Program-made: the position numbers and the translations under genes
Origin: a virus
IMG/VR virus record: IMGVR_UViG_3300006924_000018
Location: 1 to 60,650 of that record
Direction: 5' to 3' (one strand)
DNA length: 60,650 bases
Notes under the pieces: model-generated
Seen by the model: only the letters and a program-made list of their open reading frames with translations
The model's database searches: none
What the model was told of the DNA's origin: nothing
Part shown: one piece after another, positions 27,595 to 37,943 of the stretch
Layout: each line of letters starts with the position of its first letter
Numbering within the stretch: position 1 is the stretch's first letter

Positions 27595-28949
27595 TGGCAA
27601 AGAAAGAGGATGAAGACAAGATCGCGTCTACTGCATTGCCAGTAGGCGTTTTGGACTATCTGGCTGGGCTTGTTCCGTTTGATGTCACTTCTCCATCTTT
27701 CACAAGCAGCGATTACGTTGATGACAGGATGGTCCCATTCTCAGCTAATCGCGTCCATAATAACCGGCGAGACTCCATCGGCCTAGACAAGCCAAAGCAC
27801 GGCACAATTGTAAAGGTTCTAGAAGAGATCCCAAGCGATACCGCAAACTACGACACATCCACTTGGACTGGGTACCGTCCCGGAAATCATACAGTTGGTT
27901 TTTACCGAGTAAGAGTTCAGACTGTACACGACGAAAGCCTTCCGGTACCCGATGCCCGTGATCCTGCATCACCACGTACACAAAGGCGAGCAAACAATTT
28001 TCCAAAAGCTGTGTTCCTCAATCAGTCTGGAGTGCTAACAATTGGAACCAATGTTCTAGTGCGTCCCTTGGATGCAAATCGGGAGTTCTGGGAGATCGTA
28101 AAAGTGCTGGGGAACCCGGCAGCCGACACTCTATCCACTTTACCACCACCCTCTGCAAAGTCTGCTCACGCAAAGGGTAGCTCGCAGCCAGCAGGCTCTG
28201 GTACCGGCGTACCACCCAAAGTACCGGCAAAGGTGCCAGCGCCCAAGATTGTGGTGGATCCAAGTAAAGCTAGGAAGAAGCCTTGCCCAGATATATCTAC
28301 AAAGTCCAAGCTCGAAGAGTCGGCAGCAAAGCTTGGAATCGACCCAACAACCTTGTTAACAATTGCGAGAGTTGAAGGCGGTAGGCCAAGCGCACTTAGG
28401 TTTGAGCCACACCTCTTTTTGAGAAAGGTTCCGGGTGCTGCCATTGATTACACCCCCGGCTCAGACTTTTGTCCTGAGAAGAGAAACGGGAAGTGCATTG
28501 ATACGGTCTCGTATGTTGGATCGGAGACTAACAGGTCGGCTTTCGAAAAAGCTTACGCTATCGACCCACAAGCGGCGATTAGATCAACTTCTTTTGGATC
28601 ATTTCAGGTAATCCCGGCAGGTAATCTTGAGCACCTTTCGGAAGATCCACAAGCTTTTCTCGACAGGTTTGATAATGAACCAGAGTCTTTGTCTTATGAT
28701 ATGCTAGAAGCCTTTATCGAGGCCGATCCTCGGCTAGTAGAGGCAGCAGAGAATCAAGACTGGAGAACATTCGCTCGCATCTATAACGGCCCCAAAGCTG
28801 ACGAGCAGGGCTACCCAGAGAAGTTTGCTGCAACATATGATTACGCAAAGAATCAAGGATGCTTCCCAGAATCTTCTCCACTTGCAGTCGCAGAGAACGG
28901 AGAAGATCCATTTGGAACAAGCCCACTCTCTGATGAAGAAACCGGCTGA
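27594..28949 (+). CDS. Tail lysozyme / baseplate hub, N-acetylmuramidase domain
   Basis: The 451-residue protein has an N-terminal part with an OB-fold-like pattern (about 60-175, 'KHGTIVKVLEEI', 'GFYRVRVQTVHD', 'FWEIVKVLG'). A Pro/Ala/Lys linker (about 178-222) and a C-terminal N-acetylmuramidase domain (DUF3380-like, about 235-425) follow. The domain shows 'IARVEGGRPSALRFEPHLF' with catalytic E261, 'AYAIDPQAAIRSTSFGSFQVI', and 'DWRTFARIYNGP'. It is the functional counterpart of T4 gp5, cutting cell-wall glycan during injection, but with a different lysozyme fold. Start overlaps the gene before by one base. Confidence 0.8.
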   Translation: MAKKEDEDKIASTALPVGVLDYLAGLVPFDVTSPSFTSSDYVDDRMVPFSANRVHNNRRDSIGLDKPKHGTIVKVLEEIPSDTANYDTSTWTGYRPGNHTVGFYRVRVQTVHDESLPVPDARDPASPRTQRRANNFPKAVFLNQSGVLTIGTNVLVRPLDANREFWEIVKVLGNPAADTLSTLPPPSAKSAHAKGSSQPAGSGTGVPPKVPAKVPAPKIVVDPSKARKKPCPDISTKSKLEESAAKLGIDPTTLLTIARVEGGRPSALRFEPHLFLRKVPGAAIDYTPGSDFCPEKRNGKCIDTVSYVGSETNRSAFEKAYAIDPQAAIRSTSFGSFQVIPAGNLEHLSEDPQAFLDRFDNEPESLSYDMLEAFIEADPRLVEAAENQDWRTFARIYNGPKADEQGYPEKFAATYDYAKNQGCFPESSPLAVAENGEDPFGTSPLSDEETG

Positions 28950-28951
28950 CA

Positions 28952-28961
28952 ACTATTTAAT
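28952..28961 (+). promoter_or_regulatory. ACTATTTAAT element
   Basis: Two bases after the TGA of the hub gene and 24 bases before the ATG at 28976. One of the closest copies to a start. Confidence 0.4.
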
Positions 28962-28975
28962 AGGTAGAGAGAAAT

Positions 28976-29896
28976 ATGTCACCCAAGAAGCCAATTGATT
29001 CACGCGAGAACACGCCCGAGACCGGAGAGGTCAACGGTATTTTTAACCGTGAAAAGAAAGAGCAAGTACCAAGGTTTAACCAGCGCCCAAGCGAGAAGGT
29101 AATTAGCAAAGGCAACTCTTGGATTGTGCTTGGTCGTGATCGTCCTTCTACAAAGGAATCTGGTTACGGCGGTAGCGGTGATTCGAGAGCATCCTCAATC
29201 GACTTAGTTGTAGGACGCCAAGGTACCAACCCGAGCGACGACACAGTAATCGACCCAAACTTTGGTGCCCTCTCGCTGAACAGGCAGTCGGGCGATGCAG
29301 CTAGAATTCATATATCTCAGAGAACTGATGTCGATGCAAACTTTGGCCTCCGTGAAGGAAAGCGAGGTATGTCGGTTGGTAAATCAGCTATTGCTCTGAA
29401 GGCAGATGATGTAAGAGTCATCGCCAGAGAAGGTATTAAGTTGGTAACTGGCGGCTCAAAGGTGGTTGACTCAAAGGGCAATAAGTCAAATATTATCCAC
29501 GGGATTGAACTTATCGCCGGCAACCTAGACCTCACCGACCAAACAGGCAGGGACTACATCCAGCCACTCGTCAAGGGCACAAACCTTAAAGACTTCTTGT
29601 TTTCGTTGACAGAGCAGGTAAACAATTTGAATTCTCTAATCCAAAGAATTCTGGAGATCCAAGTAAAGGTCAACAATGCCCTTCTAGCTCCACACACAAG
29701 CAGCCCCACAGGCGGCCCAACAGTGCCAAACCCAGCAACCATTTCTACAGTACTAACTTCCAACACGGAATTTTTAGCAGACGCTGTTATTGAACTACAG
29801 CTGCTAAGAGATGTTGTGTTGCTATCTTTGGTTGGCGACTACTTGATTGAAGATGGTGATGTGAATATTCTAAGTAAGCATAATAGGACTAACTGA
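28976..29896 (+). CDS. Baseplate central spike-like protein
   Basis: This 306-residue protein has a flexible polar N-terminus, then beta-strand repeats 'DAARIHISQRTDVDANFGLREG', 'KSAIALKADDVRVIAREGIKLVTGG', of the kind seen in the triple-stranded beta-prism of phage spikes. A helical section 'LFSLTEQVNNLNSLIQRILEIQVKVNNALL' at about 207-240 may trimerise. It directly follows the tail lysozyme, as spike segments do in T4-like baseplates, and overlaps giant protein 1 by one base. Confidence 0.6.
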   Translation: MSPKKPIDSRENTPETGEVNGIFNREKKEQVPRFNQRPSEKVISKGNSWIVLGRDRPSTKESGYGGSGDSRASSIDLVVGRQGTNPSDDTVIDPNFGALSLNRQSGDAARIHISQRTDVDANFGLREGKRGMSVGKSAIALKADDVRVIAREGIKLVTGGSKVVDSKGNKSNIIHGIELIAGNLDLTDQTGRDYIQPLVKGTNLKDFLFSLTEQVNNLNSLIQRILEIQVKVNNALLAPHTSSPTGGPTVPNPATISTVLTSNTEFLADAVIELQLLRDVVLLSLVGDYLIEDGDVNILSKHNRTN

Positions 29897-32800
29897 TGAC
29901 AAATGCAAAGAACAATCTAGGACTTTCAGCAGCGCTTGAGTATTTCAAGGGCCGTTCAGTTTTGCTCGACGCAGCATTTGCACAGCAGATTGGTCTCACG
30001 CCTTCTGTTCCTTCACCGTTAGCGGAAAACAACGCACCCCTAGATCCAGAAGAATTGTTGTTCGTGCCCCTAGACTTGCAAGATCCTCTTAAGCCTCAGA
30101 ACACTCTACGCACCAGTGATCTTATTTTTTGCGACAGACCAGAGTATTTTAGGGGCCTCGAAGAGTGTAATATTTGCCGGAAGAACCCAGCTGCATATGT
30201 TCCAGACTGGAGAACGCTACCACTAAACAGTAACTTCCTAAATGGCCGCACCTGCCAGCAGTCAGTAGTTGTAGACACTGGCCGTACCGGCATTCCGAAA
30301 GTGGAAGAGGTAATTGAGAGCATCAAGAGAAAAGGAATCGAACTACTTCTCGATGCTTACGGTAAGAGCCAACTCACGACAACAGTTTATTACGTACTAA
30401 ATAATCAGAACGAACCAGAGAACCGCGACCTATCAGTGCTAACCATTCAGAGCGAGCAAGAAGAGCTTAACGGTCTCAGAATTGCTGACAAGGTAAACGT
30501 GGGCGCTAGCGCAGCCGAGCTTCTAGGCGATGAAGGCACGGCACCTCTTTCAATGCCCAGATTTAGAACTGGCTACCGTCGCCTACTGCGACAGGTCAAC
30601 ACAGCCGATATTTTGCTAGAGACCAACAACGCTCAGGGCCTACCGGCTGTAACAATTGAATATTTCGTCCCCAGAATTGCAGGCAAGAATACCGTAACTA
30701 CAAAAGCTCTAGTCTCAGTTGACGCGAATTCCTTTGCTTTGGTACCGACTGCAATTGTGACGACACCAGTAATCACTCGCGAACTTGATCTTGACAACAC
30801 TATTGAAGTCACTATTCAAGGAGCACGTCTCCGAAACGCATTCAAGCAAGCTCGCTATGCCTTGAGAAGATCTAATATTTACGCCACAAGAGCTATTAAG
30901 GGTACCAACGAGGGCAGATTCTACAGAGCTGACGACGAAACTGGAATTCCTGTTGTGTACGACTTCAATGAAGAAGCACGACAGCTTATGAAGTATATGA
31001 GGACCATCCTAATTCCTGCCATTCAGAAGGGCGGAGGGTTCAGAATCACAGAGCTTGACAAGATTCGAATTGTTTTCGAAACCAGAGAATCCAATACACA
31101 ACTAAAGGTTGTGGATGCGGTCCTAAACAAATTGGGCTGTAAAGAATTTAGCCTGCTAGATTACGACAACAAGATTAACGAAGTAACAGAGTTCTTCAAT
31201 TACTCTAGGCCCACAACTCTAGGTTATGTAGCGGCCCTTCCAAATATCGAGAACTACCTCCGCGCAACCCCAGAGGTTGTGTGGCTAGATTTCATTACAC
31301 AGTTTACCTACCCAGCAGTAGAGTTTAAAAACCCTCTAGATCTAGTGACCCTAGAAGACGATAGGAGCCTAGCAGAGTGCGTCGCCCAAAAGACAGGTGC
31401 CGAACTAGTAGGCAAAGTACTAAACGATATTCTAGACACCCCTGACCTCGTTCTAGACGGCCTCACAGAATCTATTTGCAAGGCAGCTGCTGATGTTGCT
31501 GCTGACCGCTTGGCTGAAGAAGATGTTATCGCAGCGGAACGCATTAAGGATGTTGAGTCAATCAAGAAACAGATCAAGGCCAAGAGAAAAGAGCTTGATG
31601 CTCTAGACCCAGAAGACGCAGGCTACGATACGCAGCTGTTTATTATTGAAAGCGAGATCGATAATCTAAACACTGCACTCAAGAACGCAAAGGAAGCCCG
31701 CAAGACAGCGAAGTCAGTCTCGCGCTCGACTGCGAATAGTGCTCGCCTCGACCGTGCCACAAAGCAGCTACAGAAAAAGCTATCCGTTGCATCGTCAAGC
31801 TACGAAGAGCGACCTCTGGCAAAGATTCTTGTAACAGCTATCACATATGGCATCGAGCAGGCAGTCATAGAAGAAAAGGCTTCAATCACACCTATGGTTC
31901 CTAAGCCACTAGAACTACCAGAAGTACAAGAAGCTATTAATAAGACAGGCGGCTGGTGCGGTATCGTACAGCTAATTTTGGAAGCCTCACAGTGCTTGAT
32001 GAAGGGTCTCGGAGTTGACGACTTCAAGAAGACTGTCATTGCACAAGTCCTAAAGGGTATGAGGGTAGAAGAACTCCTGCAATTCATTGATCGCCTAGAA
32101 CCAGTAGCGCCAGATGCAACTGCAAAGATTCAACGTGAAGTGGCAGAACTATTTGGCGTTGGGCTGGAGGCTTTGCTCAATTCTGTGGTCGAGTCCAACA
32201 GCCACCAGACATTCGAGTACGCCGACAAGATTAGAAATAGGTCAAATCAGCTGATTGCCAATGACAATGAGCTTTCAAGAGCCGATGCGCGGAATACTGC
32301 AAAGCAAGAACTTATTAGAGAACGAGAAGTTAGGAACAGCCAAGAAGAGAAGGTAAGCCCAACAGGGACAATCACCTCATCAGCATACCGAAGCGAAGTT
32401 AACGAAGAGGCGCTAGAAGCAGCTCAATCCGCCCTTCAGTTGGTTGATCTAATTGTAGAATTCATTATGGAGGCCATCGAGGGCCAGATTGATAGAGTCT
32501 TTGACATTCTTGAAGAATCAACCCCCGGCTTTACGATCATCAGGAATATGATTAGGGACATTGAGTGTTTGGTACCAGATGGCGGTCTTCTAAATCCTCC
32601 GCTCGGCCAGAGCTTGAAGTCTCTCAACTTTGACCTATGTGCTTTGTCCAAAACAGGCAAGATCGAATTCACCAGACCTAGGTTGAATCCGCCTCTTAAC
32701 GGCGCTGAGATCAAGGCGAATCTAAGAAACTTCCACAAGTTGCTGGCAGACTATCTTCTAGATCTCTTGATCGATCTCTCAACACAGTTGCTCATCAATG

Positions 32801-35800
32801 CTATTACTTCAATTGTCGAGGCTGTGCTAGACTTGGCCTGTGATCTAATCGCCGCAGGCGCAGCTTCTATTGCTGACGAGCTTACTGGAAATTCAAAGTT
32901 CAAAGAGGATCTTCGTCGAGCAGTATGTCCTGATGACGAACTAACAGACGCACAGTTCCAAGAAGCAATGAGCAACATTTTCGGTGCCCTAACTAATACT
33001 ACATCTGGGACTGATTGTGTTGCGAACCTAACAAAGGAAGAGTTGGGTAACTTCCTAGATTCTGTTTTGGTAACAATCTCATACAATGAACTTTATAATT
33101 TGCTTCTTGGAGAGGCAAACCCAAATACCTATAAGATTGTGTCCGAACTAGCTAAGGCATCCGGCTCCGATTGCATCGCAGAAATCTTTGGAAACATCGA
33201 TAACGTCATTAGCTACTTCTCTGGACTAGGGTCCATCATCGATGCTAGAAATGCTTTCGATAATTTCCCAGAGGATGTTTTCCTCCGAGATAATTTGAAT
33301 GTCTGCCCTCCAGACACACAGGACATCATCCGCGACATTCAGGCGAAGCTCCTCGAAGGCAAGGGCCTTTCAGATCAGCAGATCCAAGACCAGCTTGACT
33401 ACGCCAAAGAAAGGGCAAAAGAGAAGCTAGAAAACCTAGTAGACCTATTGACCAAGGGTCCTTACAAGGATTTGCCGTCCCTTGCTGCCTCTGGTGAGTG
33501 TCCCTCAAGTGGCCTACTACGCTCATCACCAGCAGTTCAGACCGCTTTACTAGCTGCCCTAGATGCAAATGCAGAAGCTGGCGAGAACGCAATCCTAAGA
33601 GACCTTATGGGCAACAATGGACTTTTCCCAAGGATCCTGTCAGATTCCGAAGGTCAGGGCTTGAAGCTACATAGATTTTTGACTTCTGGGCTCTTTGGTA
33701 ACTCAATTGGTAGAAAGAACCTGCTATTCCAGTTCTATTCCGATGACGCACTAGTATACTCTGAACTTGATCTAAACAAGCGCGGCGAAACAACTCTTAA
33801 AGCAAAAGAGCTCCGCAGAGTAAACCAGTACGGCGAGAAGTACCCTGCTGCCCTATCTCTGATTCAGCCTATGGGCGGTTTCCCACCAACCATTGGGGCT
33901 TATCTCTACAATAAGATGAAGAATTCTGACATCGGCCTAGTAGGAGAAGATAAGGTAAGCCAAGAGCTTGTGTTCAAGACAAGACTGCAGGACCCAGAGA
34001 TTAGGGACGAGATTGAGTCAGCCAAGGTTCGCAACGAGAGAATTATCAACAAAAGAAAGCTCTTTATTGCAAAGTGGGCCGCTGCAACACATTTTGTGGA
34101 TTACGAGACCCTTAAGGCTGAGCTCATCGAACTAAAAGACGGAATGCCTGTAGTTGAAGGTGGGAACACTATTCCCCTCGCAGACCAGATCACAATTGAA
34201 ACATTAAACACAGAAGCAAAGTCTTGGACTAATCCTACAATTGAAAAGCGCCGCGCAATTTATGTTGGCCTAATCAACGCCTGCTCACAGCCCATATTCT
34301 TGAGCGGAATCAATTACCGCGAGTACTCACCAGAAGAAAGACTGCAGCGATTGTTGAGTTCTGTAGCAAAGGACAAGAAGAACCTCCTAATTAACGGAAG
34401 AATTGTCGGAATTAGTCTTGCCGACTACCGTGACAGAATTAAGACTAGAAAGTTTGACAATATCGGATCTGGCGTAAAGCAGTACTATAATATCAATCTT
34501 GCACGCAAGTTCACACTTACACAGCAGTTGCGTGACTTTTATATGGAGATCGCAGAGGACAATTATGATTCTGCATTTAGCCCGATTCCTTTGGACAATC
34601 CTTTTGAACTTGGTATGGAATTTATCCCGTACCGAGAGAAGGAAGCCTTTGTCGCCGGCTCATCTCAGCTAGAAGACCCAGACGTAAAGATCTCTGTTAC
34701 TTACAATATGAACCCGCAGAATGATGATGGCACGTTCTTTGAAGACAAGTACAAGTACAGAGTTGCAGTTATTGAGACAATTAATCCTTTTGGTGAGCCG
34801 AAGAGACTTAGCAATAAGCAGCAGCTAGAAGATCTCTACAATGCAGATGAGGCCGTCCCCGGAGCAGTGGCTGGCCCTATTGTTCCCGGCGCAGCAGGGT
34901 CCGCTGACATTCAGTTCTATAAGGATATTAGCTCTGTGCCAGACGCACAGGTACAAGGCTACATCGATCAGTATATCGGCGACACTACAGCGTCAGATGT
35001 AAAGTACTCATACGAAACAGAGTTCTTTAGAAACTGGCTAAATGCAAACATTGCAAAAGAAGATATTCGTTTCAAGGAAGATATTGATTCTGATAAGTTG
35101 GTCAAGTTCTTCGATTTTGTAAACCAAGGATTCTTCAGAAGGGTCGCAGCAAGAATTGCAGTTCCAGATAGTGCTGAGCAGTACAAAGAGCATACTCTAG
35201 TAGAGAATGAAGAGGACGGCCAGACACAGATTAGTGATAGTAGCAACACTCTTGCAATTGCTAATGGTTTCTTGTTCGGCTATGACCCCGCTGCACAGCC
35301 TGAAGCTATCGTCCTAGACCCAGCCAAGTACGGCGGAACCGAGTCGCGCCCACCATATTACTTGGAGCCACCGGCATTTAAGGGATGGCTTGGTTTGCTA
35401 CAGAAGCTTATGCCGCCAGAAGAGTCTTGCGATCCAAAGAGCCTACCGCTATATGATATGAGAGACATCTCGGACGATATGCAGAGCCTATTTGGCCAAC
35501 TCAACCGCGACGAACGCCTAAACTTCCAGCCTTTCTGCACCAAGGAAGCGCCATACGACTCTGTAAGAGACAGCGCAACAACGGTATCTTTGGAAAGTAT
35601 GATTCGTATGACAACAAGAGTGCATACAATTGACTTCCTATTGAAGTGCGTACCAGTTCTATCGCAGTATTCTGCCAACTTCGAAGGTAACTTTGATGAT
35701 TTGCTAGAAACATATCTTGGTGATTACGTGATTGATCGCGTTCGAGACCAAGGTGTCACGAGCCCAACACGAAACATTACTGTAACACCAGAAGGAACTA

Positions 35801-37536
35801 TCTTTATTGGCAAGGATACAGTACCTACAAACAAGTATTACTATAACTTCCTTGAAACTGCCGTATCCAACATCATTAGGAAGATCGAATCAGGTGTAAT
35901 CGATAGAGATCAGGACCTAAATCAAGATCAAAAGAAGGCGCTAACAGAGATTGAAACTGTAATTAACGATTATTACAACAACTTCGATGGCACAGAAGCA
36001 GTGCTATCCGAAGAAGCAATCTCCGCGCAGGATATGATTAATAGAGCAACATCCCCATCTGCGAGAAACCAGTCGAACCTTGGAAGAGGTTCTGCCAAAT
36101 TCAGCAAGGCCCGCGCAAGAAGGATCAAGGTTGGGCTCCTATACGCAACAATCCGCAAAACAGAAAGCCAAGCCAAGACACTATTTTCTCTATATGTTAA
36201 GCAAGAGTTTGATGCTCTGCGCAAGCGCCTAGACTCGGCACTACAGCCAGAGATTGATGATCTTGGCCTTATGATGGTCTCGGATGGAACGTTTGTCAAT
36301 GGAGCAATTGCCAAGAGATCTTACACAAAGGGTGAAGTATTCAACGACATCGACGAGGGCGAGGCTAGCGAGCCTGTCTATGTGACACGCCCAGACGGCA
36401 CAATTGAATACGAGGTTGCCTATGATGTGCCATACGTCGCAGCTGATGGCAAACTTAAGTCCAATATTAAGTCAAGAACCATCCAGCTAGAAGATACAGA
36501 AGATGCTATCAACGAGCAGTTGAAAGAAGTCTTTGGTGGTGCATTACCGTTCACAATCGACCTCAGCGAAAAGGAAGGTACCGCTTGGCCATTTGTGCTA
36601 GAGAAGTACATTCGTATCGAGGAGAAGGCAGGCGTCCGAGTGCCAGAGCAGGATATTGTCAACAGAGACGATAGCCTCAGAGGTGTTGTGAATATCAATA
36701 GCTGGGTCGAATACCTTAACACACTTCCCGCTGATATTAGAAAGGGCAAGATTAGTGACTATTGGCAAGACTGGCATTTTGGTCTCCGCGTGTCATTGAT
36801 GCTCGACAGAGACGACGAATCACTAGGTCAGCTTCTAAAGAATAAGGGCCTACTTTTCACCAGCGAAGCAAAGACAGTAACTTTGGAAGACGGGACTAAG
36901 AAGATCCTAGTACCAATCGCAGCAGGTGAGCTCCCTATCATCGACCAGACAATTACAGATGCCACAGTGGAGACTAGATTCTTGGGCGCTGGCTCAGCAG
37001 ATATGAAGGTATTTAAGGAACCAGATCTTCTCAGGCAGTACGACACATTGTGCTTGGTTAACGAGTTGGTCGCAACTGATGAGTATCGAGCTTTCTTTGA
37101 ATACTTGTTCCCTCTGAAGAGATACTTGTCTTTGGTAACAATCTTTGTTGCCAACACCTTCTATCTTTCAATCGGCAACTCTGGCAATGCAGATCCCGAA
37201 GAGGGTATCCCTGCAGGAGACCGATGGGCCGCTCCCGGTGGCCGTATCGGCTCTACCTTTAGAAGATGGGACAAGAACTACGACAACTTCAGGCGCTCTA
37301 GAAGAATTTTCAAGAGACTATTTATGGAGCTGTATAGAACTAGGAACAAGACACCTGCTCGACCAAGAGCAGCGGTCGATAGGGACAGAAGAAAGGATTC
37401 GGTTAAGGATCTTTTGGCTGACTTGATCCCCGATAAGATGCTAGATGGAATGCCTTGGTGGCAACGTCGAAGCAGGATCGACAAGCCATTTGATATGTTC
37501 GATAATGAATGTGCAGATGAGGAGGATTATTTCTGA
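29896..37536 (+). CDS. Giant baseplate/tail structural protein, 2546 aa
   Basis: This is an uninterrupted 7.6-kb frame between the spike and gp25. Near the start it has a Cys pair in 'EECNICRKN'. A coiled coil is likely at about 545-640 ('ERIKDVESIKKQIKAKRKELDAL', 'ESEIDNLNTALKNAKEARKTAK'), and hydrophobic helices lie around 960-1000 ('LINAITSIVEAVLDLACDLIAAGAASIADEL'). The rest is mixed alpha/beta without repeats I can align. The C-terminus is basic and Arg/Trp-rich. It is not the even helical pattern of a tape-measure protein. A very large hub- or wedge-associated protein is the best guess. Confidence 0.6.
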   Translation: MTNAKNNLGLSAALEYFKGRSVLLDAAFAQQIGLTPSVPSPLAENNAPLDPEELLFVPLDLQDPLKPQNTLRTSDLIFCDRPEYFRGLEECNICRKNPAAYVPDWRTLPLNSNFLNGRTCQQSVVVDTGRTGIPKVEEVIESIKRKGIELLLDAYGKSQLTTTVYYVLNNQNEPENRDLSVLTIQSEQEELNGLRIADKVNVGASAAELLGDEGTAPLSMPRFRTGYRRLLRQVNTADILLETNNAQGLPAVTIEYFVPRIAGKNTVTTKALVSVDANSFALVPTAIVTTPVITRELDLDNTIEVTIQGARLRNAFKQARYALRRSNIYATRAIKGTNEGRFYRADDETGIPVVYDFNEEARQLMKYMRTILIPAIQKGGGFRITELDKIRIVFETRESNTQLKVVDAVLNKLGCKEFSLLDYDNKINEVTEFFNYSRPTTLGYVAALPNIENYLRATPEVVWLDFITQFTYPAVEFKNPLDLVTLEDDRSLAECVAQKTGAELVGKVLNDILDTPDLVLDGLTESICKAAADVAADRLAEEDVIAAERIKDVESIKKQIKAKRKELDALDPEDAGYDTQLFIIESEIDNLNTALKNAKEARKTAKSVSRSTANSARLDRATKQLQKKLSVASSSYEERPLAKILVTAITYGIEQAVIEEKASITPMVPKPLELPEVQEAINKTGGWCGIVQLILEASQCLMKGLGVDDFKKTVIAQVLKGMRVEELLQFIDRLEPVAPDATAKIQREVAELFGVGLEALLNSVVESNSHQTFEYADKIRNRSNQLIANDNELSRADARNTAKQELIREREVRNSQEEKVSPTGTITSSAYRSEVNEEALEAAQSALQLVDLIVEFIMEAIEGQIDRVFDILEESTPGFTIIRNMIRDIECLVPDGGLLNPPLGQSLKSLNFDLCALSKTGKIEFTRPRLNPPLNGAEIKANLRNFHKLLADYLLDLLIDLSTQLLINAITSIVEAVLDLACDLIAAGAASIADELTGNSKFKEDLRRAVCPDDELTDAQFQEAMSNIFGALTNTTSGTDCVANLTKEELGNFLDSVLVTISYNELYNLLLGEANPNTYKIVSELAKASGSDCIAEIFGNIDNVISYFSGLGSIIDARNAFDNFPEDVFLRDNLNVCPPDTQDIIRDIQAKLLEGKGLSDQQIQDQLDYAKERAKEKLENLVDLLTKGPYKDLPSLAASGECPSSGLLRSSPAVQTALLAALDANAEAGENAILRDLMGNNGLFPRILSDSEGQGLKLHRFLTSGLFGNSIGRKNLLFQFYSDDALVYSELDLNKRGETTLKAKELRRVNQYGEKYPAALSLIQPMGGFPPTIGAYLYNKMKNSDIGLVGEDKVSQELVFKTRLQDPEIRDEIESAKVRNERIINKRKLFIAKWAAATHFVDYETLKAELIELKDGMPVVEGGNTIPLADQITIETLNTEAKSWTNPTIEKRRAIYVGLINACSQPIFLSGINYREYSPEERLQRLLSSVAKDKKNLLINGRIVGISLADYRDRIKTRKFDNIGSGVKQYYNINLARKFTLTQQLRDFYMEIAEDNYDSAFSPIPLDNPFELGMEFIPYREKEAFVAGSSQLEDPDVKISVTYNMNPQNDDGTFFEDKYKYRVAVIETINPFGEPKRLSNKQQLEDLYNADEAVPGAVAGPIVPGAAGSADIQFYKDISSVPDAQVQGYIDQYIGDTTASDVKYSYETEFFRNWLNANIAKEDIRFKEDIDSDKLVKFFDFVNQGFFRRVAARIAVPDSAEQYKEHTLVENEEDGQTQISDSSNTLAIANGFLFGYDPAAQPEAIVLDPAKYGGTESRPPYYLEPPAFKGWLGLLQKLMPPEESCDPKSLPLYDMRDISDDMQSLFGQLNRDERLNFQPFCTKEAPYDSVRDSATTVSLESMIRMTTRVHTIDFLLKCVPVLSQYSANFEGNFDDLLETYLGDYVIDRVRDQGVTSPTRNITVTPEGTIFIGKDTVPTNKYYYNFLETAVSNIIRKIESGVIDRDQDLNQDQKKALTEIETVINDYYNNFDGTEAVLSEEAISAQDMINRATSPSARNQSNLGRGSAKFSKARARRIKVGLLYATIRKTESQAKTLFSLYVKQEFDALRKRLDSALQPEIDDLGLMMVSDGTFVNGAIAKRSYTKGEVFNDIDEGEASEPVYVTRPDGTIEYEVAYDVPYVAADGKLKSNIKSRTIQLEDTEDAINEQLKEVFGGALPFTIDLSEKEGTAWPFVLEKYIRIEEKAGVRVPEQDIVNRDDSLRGVVNINSWVEYLNTLPADIRKGKISDYWQDWHFGLRVSLMLDRDDESLGQLLKNKGLLFTSEAKTVTLEDGTKKILVPIAAGELPIIDQTITDATVETRFLGAGSADMKVFKEPDLLRQYDTLCLVNELVATDEYRAFFEYLFPLKRYLSLVTIFVANTFYLSIGNSGNADPEEGIPAGDRWAAPGGRIGSTFRRWDKNYDNFRRSRRIFKRLFMELYRTRNKTPARPRAAVDRDRRKDSVKDLLADLIPDKMLDGMPWWQRRSRIDKPFDMFDNECADEEDYF

Positions 37537-37919
37537 TGCCAAAAGGATTCAACGTACAAGAGCCCCTATCCATCGACGCAGTTGATGGAAACTACAGGCT
37601 GATTAAGGTACCCAGCGAGGCGATTACGCAGAACCTAAGATTCCTCGTATTGACCGCTCCGGGTGAACGTATCCGAGTTCCAAGCTTCGGCGTTGGGCTT
37701 CGAAACTATTTGTTCGAAAACTATACACAAGAACTTGCAAATAGGTTGAGAGAGAATATTCTGGAACAGGCACAGATCTTTATGCCATATATCACCATCA
37801 CTAGCATCGAGATCGATGACAGTGCCATTGGAGCCAACCAGCTAACAGTCGGTATTCACTTTGAAGCTAACTCAACGATTGAGTTTAGCGACTTTTTATT
37901 GCTAACAGTTACTATTTAG
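37536..37919 (+). CDS. 25: Baseplate wedge protein gp25-like
   Basis: This 127-residue protein matches the GPW/gp25 family: 'AITQNLRFLVLTAPGERIRVPSFGVGLRNYLFENYTQELANRLRENILEQAQIFMPYITITSIEI'. The motif L-x-T-x-P-G-E-R-x-x-x-P-x-F-G-x-G-L is diagnostic. In T4 gp25 joins wedge to sheath and has no lysozyme activity in spite of old names. Standard length. The stop overlaps a junction element before gp6. Confidence 0.92.
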   Translation: MPKGFNVQEPLSIDAVDGNYRLIKVPSEAITQNLRFLVLTAPGERIRVPSFGVGLRNYLFENYTQELANRLRENILEQAQIFMPYITITSIEIDDSAIGANQLTVGIHFEANSTIEFSDFLLLTVTI

Positions 37920-37920
37920 T
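37911..37920 (+). promoter_or_regulatory. ACTATTTAGT element
   Basis: It overlaps the TAG stop of the gp25-like gene and starts 33 bases before the ATG at 37944. Confidence 0.4.
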
Positions 37921-37943
37921 CATAGCGATTCTTGGGACAATAT

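Noticed and set aside
29896-37536. Tape-measure protein
   Set aside because: Mixed alpha/beta content, Cys motifs and many Pro/Gly do not fit the long, regular helix of a tape measure. Position beside gp25 favours baseplate.
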